NCBI RefSeq assembly: GCF_946480385.1
Contig: NZ_CAMLJP010000034.1
Location: forward strand, 1 to 52,953
Direction: 5' to 3'
From: an uncultured Azospirillum sp.
Lineage (GTDB): Bacteria; Pseudomonadota; Alphaproteobacteria; Azospirillales; Azospirillaceae
Length of the DNA: 52,953 bases
Notes under the pieces: generated by a model
Databases searched by the model: none
Seen by the model: only the letters and a program-made list of their open reading frames with translations
What the model was told of the DNA's origin: nothing
Program-made: the position numbers and the translations under genes
Part shown: positions 1 to 7,113 of the stretch, piece after piece
How the letters are laid out: the number at the start of each line of letters is the position of its first letter
Position numbering within the stretch: position 1 is the stretch's first letter

Positions 1-2
1 CT

Positions 3-479
3 CCCGCGGCCAGCGCTGCTGGTACGGCTGGGTTCGCCGCCGCAGGTGCTGCCGGTACGGCCGGGTTTGCTGCGGCCGGCGCTCCGTCTCCCGCGGCCAG
101 TGCTGCTGGCACGGCCGGATTCGCCGCTGCGGGTGCTGCCGGTACGGCCGGGTTTGCTGCGGCTGGTGCTCCGTCTCCCGCGGCCAGCGCTGCTGGTACG
201 GCTGGGTTCGCCGCCGCAGGTGCTGCCGGCACGGCTGGGTTTGCTGCGGCTGGTGCTCCGTCTCCTGCGGCCAGTGCTCCGTCTCCCGCGGCCAGCGCTG
301 CTGGTACGGCTGGGTTTGCTGCGGCTGGGGCTCCGTCGCCCGCGGCCAGTGCCGCCGGCATGGCCGGGTTCGCCGCTGCGGGTGCTGCCGGCATGGCCGG
401 TTTTGCTGCGGCAGGTGCTCCGTCTCCTGCGTTCAGTGGCGCGGGCATGGCCGGGTTCGCCGCTGCCGGTGCTCCGTCG
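3..479 (+). repeat. In-frame tandem repeat, 87-bp unit with shortened copies
   Basis: Units begin at 3, 90, 177, 264, 285, 339, 426 and 480. The complete unit is 87 bp (29 codons). The copies starting at 285 and 426 are 54 bp, and the one at 264 is 21 bp. Each full unit holds two 11-codon sub-repeats. All lengths are multiples of three, so expansion and contraction have kept the frame. The array continues to the window edge, so its total copy number is unknown. Confidence 0.9.
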
Positions 480-548
480 CCCGCGGCCGGTGCTGCCGAC
501 ACGGCCAATCCGGCCGCGACCGACGACGACACGCCGGTCAAGGCGTGA
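3..548 (+). CDS. Ala/Gly-rich tandem-repeat protein, candidate RiPP precursor (5' partial)
   Basis: The frame is open from the window edge to the TGA at 546-548 and codes for about 181 residues; the start lies outside. The protein is built from a 29-residue unit that begins PAAS, holds two copies of AG(T/M)AGFAAAGA and ends APS. Full and shortened units follow one another, then a non-repeat acidic tail ending DDDTPVKA. Differences between units 1, 2 and 3 fall only on third codon positions of this frame and are all synonymous, which identifies the coding frame even though the other two frames are also open. It lies directly upstream of YcaO, TfuA, a sulfur carrier and an E1 enzyme, so a peptide substrate for them is the natural inference. 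It has no Cys. Alternatives are a structural repeat protein unrelated to YcaO, or a larger protein whose N-terminal domain is unseen. Confidence 0.75.
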   Translation, partial: PAASAAGTAGFAAAGAAGTAGFAAAGAPSPAASAAGTAGFAAAGAAGTAGFAAAGAPSPAASAAGTAGFAAAGAAGTAGFAAAGAPSPAASAPSPAASAAGTAGFAAAGAPSPAASAAGMAGFAAAGAAGMAGFAAAGAPSPAFSGAGMAGFAAAGAPSPAAGAADTANPAATDDDTPVKA

Positions 549-555
549 TGTCGAG

Positions 556-587
556 GGGGGTCGGCGTTCTAGCGACGTCCGACCCCC
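556..587 (+). promoter_or_regulatory. Strong hairpin between repeat gene and YcaO gene
   Basis: Arms GGGGGTCGG (556-564) and CCGACCCCC (579-587) pair perfectly. Three more pairs (565-567 with 575-577) form inside across one unpaired base. No T-run follows, so this is not a classic intrinsic terminator. It begins 8 bases after the stop of the repeat protein. It could partly terminate transcription or protect the 3' end of the precursor message, so that peptide is made in excess over the enzymes. Confidence 0.55.
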
Positions 588-706
588 ACGTCACGCCGGT
601 TCCGCCGAGTGGCTCCGCCGAGTTTGGCTATTGCCGATGGCGGCGTGACGATGAATGCTGACGTCCCTATCCAAACCGGCCGCAGCCGAGAGCCCAGACC
701 GCACCC

Positions 707-2071
707 ATGCCAGTCAACGCTTCGTTCGATCAAAGCCGCCCGGCATCACCGCCTCCGGCCGCGCCGTCCTTCGGTGTCTCTCCCGTTCCGAATGGGGCGG
801 CGCCGTTCGGTATCCGGCTGGGCGATACCGTCCACAATGCGGCCAAGCGCTTCTTCCTGGGCACCCATCGCACGGCGACGCCTGAAGAGACGCTGGCACG
901 CATTTCCCCCCATTTCGCGCGCTGCGGAATCACCCGGCTGGCCGACGTCACCGGGCTCGACCGGCTGGGCATCCACACGGTGCTGGGCCACCGGCCCAAC
1001 AGCCCCACCTTGTCGGGCAGTGCCGGCAAGGGCTTCAGCCTTGCCGCCGCCACCGTGTCGGCGGCGATGGAAGCGATCGAGTTCTACCACGCCGAGACGC
1101 CGCAGCTTCCTTATCTGGAGGCCAGCTGGAACCAGCTGCCCGCCGACGGGCGCATTCCGCTCGACCGGATCCCCGGCACCAAGGGCGGAGCTTTCCGTCC
1201 CGACAATCCGGAATTCTGGACCTGGGGCTGGGACCTGATGAACGGACGCCCGGTCGCCGCGCCGTGGACCTCCGTCGGCCTCTACAGCAATCCGGTGGCG
1301 CGGCCCGGCCTGCGCAGCTTCTATGCGATGGGGACCAACGGACTGGCCAGCGGCAACCACATCCTCGAGGCGATCGCCGCCGGCCTCTACGAGGTGATCG
1401 AGCGCGACTCGGTGGCGTGCTGGCGCTATGCCAGCGACGCGCTGCGCATGCCGATGCCGCGGGTGGACCTGTCGACCATCGACGCGCCGTCCGTGCTCGA
1501 TCTGCTGCGCCGGTTCGACGAAGCTGGGATCTGTCCGTTGCTGTACGACGTCACCAATGACATGGGCGTGCCGAGTTATCTGGCGATGGTGTATGACCGG
1601 GACGTCCGCAAGACCGGCATGCATCGCGGTTACGGCAGCCATCTGGAGCCGGCGGTCGCCATGTGCCGGGCCCTGACCGAGGCGGTGCAGTCGCGACTGG
1701 TGTTGATCGCGGGATCGCGGGACGACTTCTTCCGCCGCGATCTGATCCGCAACCAGAACGCCGACGGCACGGCGGAGATCGCGGCGCTCGAAAGCGCCCC
1801 GTGCACCGTCGACGGCCGGCGCCATGCGAACCTCTCGACGCCGACTTTCGAGGGCGATATCGCGATACTACTGGATGTCCTGCGCCGATCCGGCATCGAA
1901 CAGGCCCTGGTCTTCGACCTGACCCAGCCGGAGATCGGCATTCCGGTCGTGCGGGTGGTGGTACCCGGCCTGGAAGGCTATCTCTTCGACTTCTATACTC
2001 CGGGCCCACGCCCCCTGGCCTTCGCCAAGGCATTGCAGGCGCAGGCCGGCCGGGTGGGAGCGGTCGCATGA
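707..2071 (+). CDS. YcaO-domain ATP-dependent backbone-modifying enzyme
   Basis: The 454-residue product has the YcaO ATP-binding signatures. SAGKGF lies at 105-110, the SxxxExxE pattern at S118/E122/E125, and an ILEAIAAGLYEVIERD block at 219-234 supplies further acidic Mg-ATP ligands. YcaO enzymes phosphorylate a peptide backbone amide and make azolines, amidines or, with TfuA, thioamides. The next gene is TfuA and overlaps by 4 bp, which favours thioamidation; a partner E1-like C-protein as in azoline clusters is not seen fused here. The first 35 residues are Pro-rich. The start at 707 is the only ATG in frame near the homology, and its ribosome site is weak. The substrate is inferred to be the upstream repeat protein. 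Confidence 0.9.
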   Translation: MPVNASFDQSRPASPPPAAPSFGVSPVPNGAAPFGIRLGDTVHNAAKRFFLGTHRTATPEETLARISPHFARCGITRLADVTGLDRLGIHTVLGHRPNSPTLSGSAGKGFSLAAATVSAAMEAIEFYHAETPQLPYLEASWNQLPADGRIPLDRIPGTKGGAFRPDNPEFWTWGWDLMNGRPVAAPWTSVGLYSNPVARPGLRSFYAMGTNGLASGNHILEAIAAGLYEVIERDSVACWRYASDALRMPMPRVDLSTIDAPSVLDLLRRFDEAGICPLLYDVTNDMGVPSYLAMVYDRDVRKTGMHRGYGSHLEPAVAMCRALTEAVQSRLVLIAGSRDDFFRRDLIRNQNADGTAEIAALESAPCTVDGRRHANLSTPTFEGDIAILLDVLRRSGIEQALVFDLTQPEIGIPVVRVVVPGLEGYLFDFYTPGPRPLAFAKALQAQAGRVGAVA

Positions 2072-3489
2072 ACAGGACAGGGCGCATGAAGATTTGCGTG
2101 TTCCTCGGTCCGACGATGCCGTTGGACGATGCCCGGGCGCTGCTGCCCGACGCGATCTATCTGCCGCCGGCGGCGCAGGCGGATGTCCTCAGCGCGATGA
2201 CCATTCATCGCCCGGACGTGATCGCTCTGATCGACGGCGTGTTCGGCCAGTCTCTGTCGGTCTGGCACAAGGAGATCCTGTTCGCCCTGCATCAGGGGGT
2301 CGCCGTCTATGGCGCGTCCAGCATGGGGGCCTTGCGGGCCGCGGAATGCCATCCCTTCGGCATGGTTCCGGTGGGCGAGGTGGCGCGGCAGTTCATCGAC
2401 GGTCGCCTGACCGGCGATGACGAGGTCGCGCTCGCCCACGCCGGACCGGAAGACGGCTATTTCCCATTGTCGGAGCCGCTGGTGAATCTGCGTGCCAGCA
2501 TGGCGGCGGCGCTGGCGGCGGGGGTGGTCGATCCCCAACTGCATGATCGGGTGATCGCAGCGGCGAAGCGTCTCTATTTCACTGACCGCAAGCGTGACCG
2601 CATCTGGGCGGATGCCGGGCTGACCGATGCGGAGGCGGAGCGGATCGAAGCCTTCCTGGCGGCCGGTGCGGTCGACCAGAAGCGCCGCGACGCCGAGGCG
2701 CTGCTGATCCATCTCGCCAGCCTGATCACCCCACCGCGTCCGGCTCCCTTCACCTTCAACGCGTCGCATGCGTTCAACGTTCTGTATGAACGTGACCGGC
2801 GCGTCGCCCATGGCGGCTACAGTGTGCCGCTGTCGGAAATTGCCAGCCATGCGGCGCTGCACCGTCCGGACTTCGCCCAGATCAACAAGGCGGCGCTCGG
2901 CCGGCTGTTGATCATTCAACTGGCGGAGGTGGTCGGCGTGACCGTCGATCAGGCGGCGATCGATGCCGAGGTCTGGCGCTTTTGCAGCGCACGGAAGCTC
3001 GGCAACCCGGAGGCACTGGCGGATTGGTGCCGCCGCAACGACCTGACCGAGGCCGAATTCGCCGAACTGATGCATGAACTGGCGGTCGAGCGGGCGATGA
3101 TCCGCTGGCTGATTCCCCGCCGCATGATGGCGCGCACGACCAAGCCGGTGCTGAACGAGCTGCGCCTGCGCGGGCTGTACGAGGCGACGGCGGAGGAGGC
3201 GGCGCTGATCGAACAGGTGATGGCGCTGCATTTCGGCGACAACAGCCAGCAGCCGACCGACTCGATCGATGAGCTGATCGCCGACCATCTCGCCCACACC
3301 AACTGCCGCATGGATGCGCCGGCCGATGTCTGGGCCAACGAGAACGGCTTCAAGGACGTGCTCGACCTGCGCATCGACCTGATGCGGGCCAAGCAGGTGC
3401 GCGATCTGTTCCGCCGTCTGGCCGCCGAGGCGGAGGCGGCGCTTGGCAAGGCCGCGGAGGCCCTGCCCGAAGAGGAGATGCAGGCGTGA
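2068..3489 (+). CDS. tfuA: TfuA-like protein, YcaO partner
   Basis: The 473-residue protein opens with the TfuA core: ICVFLGPTMPLDDARALLP, then PDVIALIDGVFGQSLSVWHKEI and GVAVYGASSMGALRAAE. TfuA proteins accompany YcaO in trifolitoxin-like, thioviridamide-like and methanogen McrA thioamidation systems, where they are thought to deliver or release sulfur. The start at 2068 overlaps the ycaO stop (ATGA) with GGGAG 7 bases upstream, so translation is probably coupled; a second ATG at 2086 is possible. Residues after about 220 form a long helical, charged extension beyond the TfuA core, of unknown role. The 3' end overlaps the sulfur-carrier gene. Confidence 0.88.
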   Translation: MNRTGRMKICVFLGPTMPLDDARALLPDAIYLPPAAQADVLSAMTIHRPDVIALIDGVFGQSLSVWHKEILFALHQGVAVYGASSMGALRAAECHPFGMVPVGEVARQFIDGRLTGDDEVALAHAGPEDGYFPLSEPLVNLRASMAAALAAGVVDPQLHDRVIAAAKRLYFTDRKRDRIWADAGLTDAEAERIEAFLAAGAVDQKRRDAEALLIHLASLITPPRPAPFTFNASHAFNVLYERDRRVAHGGYSVPLSEIASHAALHRPDFAQINKAALGRLLIIQLAEVVGVTVDQAAIDAEVWRFCSARKLGNPEALADWCRRNDLTEAEFAELMHELAVERAMIRWLIPRRMMARTTKPVLNELRLRGLYEATAEEAALIEQVMALHFGDNSQQPTDSIDELIADHLAHTNCRMDAPADVWANENGFKDVLDLRIDLMRAKQVRDLFRRLAAEAEAALGKAAEALPEEEMQA

Positions 3490-3764
3490 CCGAGGTGACG
3501 ATTCGCATACCGACCCCGCTGCGTGGCTTCGTCGGCGGGAAGGACCAGGTGGCGGTTCCGGCTGCCACCGTGCGCGAGGCGCTGGCGGCGCTGACCGCCG
3601 GGCAGGAGACGTTCCGCGACCGGCTGTTCACGGCAGAGGGCGAGTTGCGCCGGTTCGTGAACGTCTATCTCGGTCGCGACGACGTGCGGCGTCTGGGTGG
3701 GCTGGAGGCTGCAGTGCCGGCCGGCGCCACTCTGACGCTGATGGTCGCCCTGGCGGGTGGTTGA
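3486..3764 (+). CDS. ThiS/MoaD-family ubiquitin-like sulfur carrier
   Basis: The 92-residue protein is beta-grasp in size and pattern and ends in ALAGG, the C-terminal Gly-Gly that is adenylated and turned into a thiocarboxylate in ThiS and MoaD proteins. It starts inside the tfuA stop (ATGA-type overlap) and is followed 9 bases later by an E1-rhodanese gene. No thiazole or molybdopterin genes are nearby, so a dedicated role in supplying sulfur to the YcaO-TfuA reaction is inferred. A general MoaD role cannot be excluded from sequence alone. Confidence 0.88.
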   Translation: MTEVTIRIPTPLRGFVGGKDQVAVPAATVREALAALTAGQETFRDRLFTAEGELRRFVNVYLGRDDVRRLGGLEAAVPAGATLTLMVALAGG

Positions 3765-3773
3765 GGAGCAGTC

Positions 3774-4931
3774 ATGAGCTTGAAGGACCGGCGCCTGTCC
3801 GACCTGCGCGCCCGTATTCCGGAGATTGCCGCCGCCGAGGCGCTGTCCCTGCAGGGTGGAGGCGCGCTGCTCGTCGACGTTCGCGAGGACGAGGAGACGG
3901 CGTCCGGCACTCCGGCCGGTGCGTTGCGCCTGCCGCGCGGTTTCCTGGAACTGCGCATCGAAGAGGCGGCGCCCGATCCGGCGCGCCCGATCCTGCTGAT
4001 GTGCGCCGGCGGCACCCGGTCGCTGTTCGCGGCCGAGGATCTGCTGCGGCTGGGCTATGGGGATGTGCGTTCGGTCGCCGGCGGTTTCTCCGCCTGGAAG
4101 GCTGCGGGTTTGCCGGTGGAGGTGCCGCCGCGGCTCGACGCCGCCCAGCGCGAGCGCTACCGCCGTCACCTGACCATGCCCGAGGTTGGTGAGGCCGGAC
4201 AGCACAAGCTGCTGCGCAGCCGCGTCGCCTTGATCGGCGCCGGCGGCCTGGGCTCGCCGATCGCGCTGTATCTGGCTGCGGCCGGCGTCGGCCGGCTGAC
4301 CTTGATCGACGACGACCGGGTGGAGCGCAGCAACCTGCAACGCCAGATTCTGCATGCCGAAAGCCGGCTGGGGCAGCGCAAGGTGGAGAGCGGACGGACC
4401 GCGCTGCTCGACCTCAACCCGACCATCGAGGTGGTGGCCCACGAAGCCCGGCTGGAAGCCGCCAACGTGCTGGATTTGCTTGCCGGCCACGACGTGGTGG
4501 TCGACGGGTCCGACAATCTGCCGACGCGTTATCTCGTCAACGATGCCTGCCTGCGGCTGGGCGTGCCGAACGTCTACGGCGCCATCTTCCGGTTCGAAGG
4601 CCAGGTTTCGGTGTTCGGCGGCGCCGTGCCGGGCGTGCGCCCCTGCTACCGGTGCCTGTTTCCGGAACCACCGCCGGCCGAATACGCCCCCTCCTGCGCC
4701 GAGGCCGGCGTGCTGGGCGTGCTGCCCGGCGTGATCGGCACCATCATGGCAGCCGAGACGATCAAGCTTCTGCTGGGGCTGGGAGAACCGATGGCCGGCC
4801 GCCTGCTGCTCTATGACGGCCTGCGGGGCGAGTTCAGCGAGATCGCTGTTCCGGTCGACCCACACTGCCCATCCTGCGCAGCCGGCGCATCATCCGAACT
4901 GACCGATATCGCAGCGGTGTGCGGGGCATGA
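3774..4931 (+). CDS. Rhodanese-E1 fusion (ThiF/MoeB-like sulfur-carrier activase)
   Basis: The 385-residue protein has an N-terminal rhodanese domain (about 20-115) with active-site loop CAGGTR, nucleophile C77. A ThiF/MoeB E1 domain follows (about 125-385). GAGGLGS at 155-161 binds ATP, DRVERSNLQRQ at 181-191 is the conserved adenylation region, C291/C294 and C365/C368 are the zinc pairs, and SCAEAGV at 307-313 carries the ThiF-type cysteine. It should adenylate the Gly-Gly carrier encoded just upstream and pass sulfur to it from the rhodanese persulfide. In MoeZ and Uba4 the rhodanese is at the C-terminus; here the order is reversed. It is the last gene of the cluster and is convergent with the next. 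Confidence 0.88.
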   Translation: MSLKDRRLSDLRARIPEIAAAEALSLQGGGALLVDVREDEETASGTPAGALRLPRGFLELRIEEAAPDPARPILLMCAGGTRSLFAAEDLLRLGYGDVRSVAGGFSAWKAAGLPVEVPPRLDAAQRERYRRHLTMPEVGEAGQHKLLRSRVALIGAGGLGSPIALYLAAAGVGRLTLIDDDRVERSNLQRQILHAESRLGQRKVESGRTALLDLNPTIEVVAHEARLEAANVLDLLAGHDVVVDGSDNLPTRYLVNDACLRLGVPNVYGAIFRFEGQVSVFGGAVPGVRPCYRCLFPEPPPAEYAPSCAEAGVLGVLPGVIGTIMAAETIKLLLGLGEPMAGRLLLYDGLRGEFSEIAVPVDPHCPSCAAGASSELTDIAAVCGA

Positions 4932-4954
4932 ACGGAATGGGCCGGGATGCCCTG

Positions 4955-5350
4955 TCAGGCGGCGCTTTTCTGCTCGATGACGCTGTGGACCAGCTTTTTC
5001 AACGCGACGAAATCGACGGGCTTGGTCACCAGATCCGTGGCACCGATGTCGAGCGCTCGGCGGCGGTTCTCATTGTCGCCATAGGCAGTGACCATGATGA
5101 CCGGGACGTCCGGCGAATTCACCCGCAGGCGCTCAAGCAGCTCCAGACCACTCATGCCCGGCATATTGATGTCGCTGAGAACGAGCACCGCCTCCGGTTG
5201 CAGTCCGGAGTTCAGACTTTTCAACGCTTCCTCGGCCGAAGCGGCGAAGTGAAAGACCAATTCCCCCCGGCGGAGTTCGGCACGAAAGCGCTGGCGGAAC
5301 AGATCCTCGATGTCGGGTTCGTCGTCGACGACAAGAATTCCCAGGGTCAT
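4955..5350 (-). CDS. Single-domain response regulator
   Basis: The 131-residue product is a receiver domain only. It shows the acidic pair DDE near residues 9-11, the phospho-acceptor Asp in LSDINMPG, the Thr/Ala switch VTAYGD, and the conserved Lys in TKPVDF. There is no DNA-binding or enzyme output. Its start overlaps the stop of the kinase gene upstream by 4 bp, so it is most likely the phosphorylation partner of that kinase. The sequence is close to the receiver at the front of the 7114-8811 gene (SDINMPGM, PxDF), suggesting duplication within this operon. Confidence 0.92.
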   Translation of the reverse strand: MTLGILVVDDEPDIEDLFRQRFRAELRRGELVFHFAASAEEALKSLNSGLQPEAVLVLSDINMPGMSGLELLERLRVNSPDVPVIMVTAYGDNENRRRALDIGATDLVTKPVDFVALKKLVHSVIEQKSAA

Positions 5351-7092
5351 GTCTTTCGGCGCTCCCCTAACGACACCGCGGTCGCTGCACGCGGCAGCGT
5401 GATTGTGAATTCGGCGTGGTCGTTCTCGACGCTGGACACGTCGAATCGCCCCCTGTGCTGATGTACCACGATGTCATAGCTCAGCGAAAGGCCTAAGCCG
5501 GTCCCCTCGCCGGTCGGCTTGGTGGTGAAGAACGGTGTGAACAGCTTGTCGATGACGGCCGGCGGCATGCCGATGCCATTGTCCCGGATTCGGATCGACA
5601 CGTCGGCGGCGCTTCCAAAAGTTGTAACGTCTACCCGCGGCGCAAATGTCGGGTCGCCGCAGATCAGTTGGCGTTTCCGGATGGCGTAGAAGCTGTTGGT
5701 GAACAGGTTGACCAGGACACGCGACATGTCCTGCGGCACCAGCTTCACCTCGCCGACCACAAGGTCGAAATGCTTCTCCAATATGGCGTTGAAGGCACGG
5801 TCCTGGGCGCGGAAGGCATGGTAGGACAGGGTCAGCGCGTCCTCGACCAGAGCGTTCAGGTCGGTTGCCTGCCATTCGCCGCCGCCTCCGCGCGAATGCG
5901 CTAGCATGCTCTTGACGATGTTGTCGGCGCGCCGGCCATGGTCGGCGATCTTGCGCAGGTTGCCTTGCAGGCTGCCCGCGAGGTCGCAAACGTCCACGCG
6001 CGTGGACTCGGTCAGATGGTCGTTCAGGGGTTCCAGCAATTCCAGCAGCTCGTCCAGCAATTCGCCCGACAGTTCGGCGAAGTTGTTGACGAAATTCAGC
6101 GGATTCTTCAATTCATGGGCGATGCCGGCCGTGAGTTGGCCCAGCGCCGCCATCTTCTCCTGCACGATCAACTGCCGTTGGGTCTCCCGCAGTTCCTTCA
6201 GGATGGCTTCGGCGCGTTCCTTGGCCTGGCGCAGTTCGTCTTCGATGCGCTTGCGGTCGGTGATGTCGTGGTGGGTGATGACATAGCCGCCGTCGGACCG
6301 CGGCGCGGTCCGGATGTCGAGCGTGCGGCCGTTCGGCACCCGACGTTCGGAGTTGTAGATCCCCTTGACGCGAAAGCGGTTGCACAGCTCCGCCACCGTC
6401 TCTTCGCAAGGAACGTCACCGTAATCGCCGCGGCGGTGGTTGTAGGTCAGGATCAGCCCGACGGCCGTGCCCGGAGGGAACATGCCGACCGGATAGTCCC
6501 ACAGCCGGTAGAATTCGCTGTTGGCGCCTTCGACGTTCAGATCGCGATCCAGCATCAGGACGCCGTTCGGCATGGCGTCGATCGCCGCCTGCAACAACTG
6601 CTCCTGGTGCGGCAGCTCGGCATTGGCGGCCAGCGGGCGCATCAGGGTCAGCATCTCCATCACCGCAGGCTGCCCGCCCCAGTCCACCGACTCCATGAGC
6701 TGGTCGAACCACTGGACGCTGCCGTCCGCGCGGTGGCGCTTGATCCGGCGCACCTGCGACCGGATCAGCCCCTTCAGGCAGCGTGTGTAGACATCCTGTT
6801 CCGTGTGTCGGTCGTCCTCGGGGACCAGCGTCATGGCGCCGGGCAGAGCCTGGATGCTTTCGGCCGACTCGTATCCAAGCAGGCGGGCCAGGGTAGCGCT
6901 GCAATGCAGGATGGTGTCGTTGCAGTGGACGAGCAGGCCGGGCATCGCGGCGACGAGCTGGTCATGGTAGACGCGCCCGAGGTCCAAGGCTTCCTGCACG
7001 GACTGGGGCGGCAAAACCTTGCGGTTGGTGAAATCGTCCATGTCCGTCGTCCGTGTCGATTGTTCGTGTCGATCATCCAGCTTGGTCGCCAC
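5347..7092 (-). CDS. PAS-domain sensor histidine kinase
   Basis: The 581-residue protein has two PAS regions (about 35-145 and 155-275), a coiled linker (about 275-310), a HisKA domain with H-box AHELKNPLNF, and a HATPase_c domain with DNGIGMP and GTGLGLSLSY. No membrane segment or signal peptide is evident, so sensing is probably cytoplasmic. The annotated start is GTG at 7090-7092; an in-frame ATG at 7041 is an alternative. It overlaps the downstream receiver gene by 4 bp and lies 21 bases after the upstream hybrid kinase gene, consistent with a three-gene phosphorelay. The signal is unknown. Confidence 0.9.
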   Translation of the reverse strand: MATKLDDRHEQSTRTTDMDDFTNRKVLPPQSVQEALDLGRVYHDQLVAAMPGLLVHCNDTILHCSATLARLLGYESAESIQALPGAMTLVPEDDRHTEQDVYTRCLKGLIRSQVRRIKRHRADGSVQWFDQLMESVDWGGQPAVMEMLTLMRPLAANAELPHQEQLLQAAIDAMPNGVLMLDRDLNVEGANSEFYRLWDYPVGMFPPGTAVGLILTYNHRRGDYGDVPCEETVAELCNRFRVKGIYNSERRVPNGRTLDIRTAPRSDGGYVITHHDITDRKRIEDELRQAKERAEAILKELRETQRQLIVQEKMAALGQLTAGIAHELKNPLNFVNNFAELSGELLDELLELLEPLNDHLTESTRVDVCDLAGSLQGNLRKIADHGRRADNIVKSMLAHSRGGGGEWQATDLNALVEDALTLSYHAFRAQDRAFNAILEKHFDLVVGEVKLVPQDMSRVLVNLFTNSFYAIRKRQLICGDPTFAPRVDVTTFGSAADVSIRIRDNGIGMPPAVIDKLFTPFFTTKPTGEGTGLGLSLSYDIVVHQHRGRFDVSSVENDHAEFTITLPRAATAVSLGERRKT

Positions 7093-7113
7093 GCGGGCCG
7101 GACCTGCGCCGTT

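Noticed and set aside
3..479. A Cys-rich frame across the repeat region, attractive as an azoline-type precursor
   Set aside because: Unit differences fall on its codon positions that change residues, and no start with a ribosome site is seen.
46..648. A Leu/Arg/Pro-rich reading frame across the repeat region
   Set aside because: Differences between repeat units would change its amino acids at almost every site, while they are silent in the Ala/Gly/Phe frame. High G at position 3 is explained by the repeat composition.
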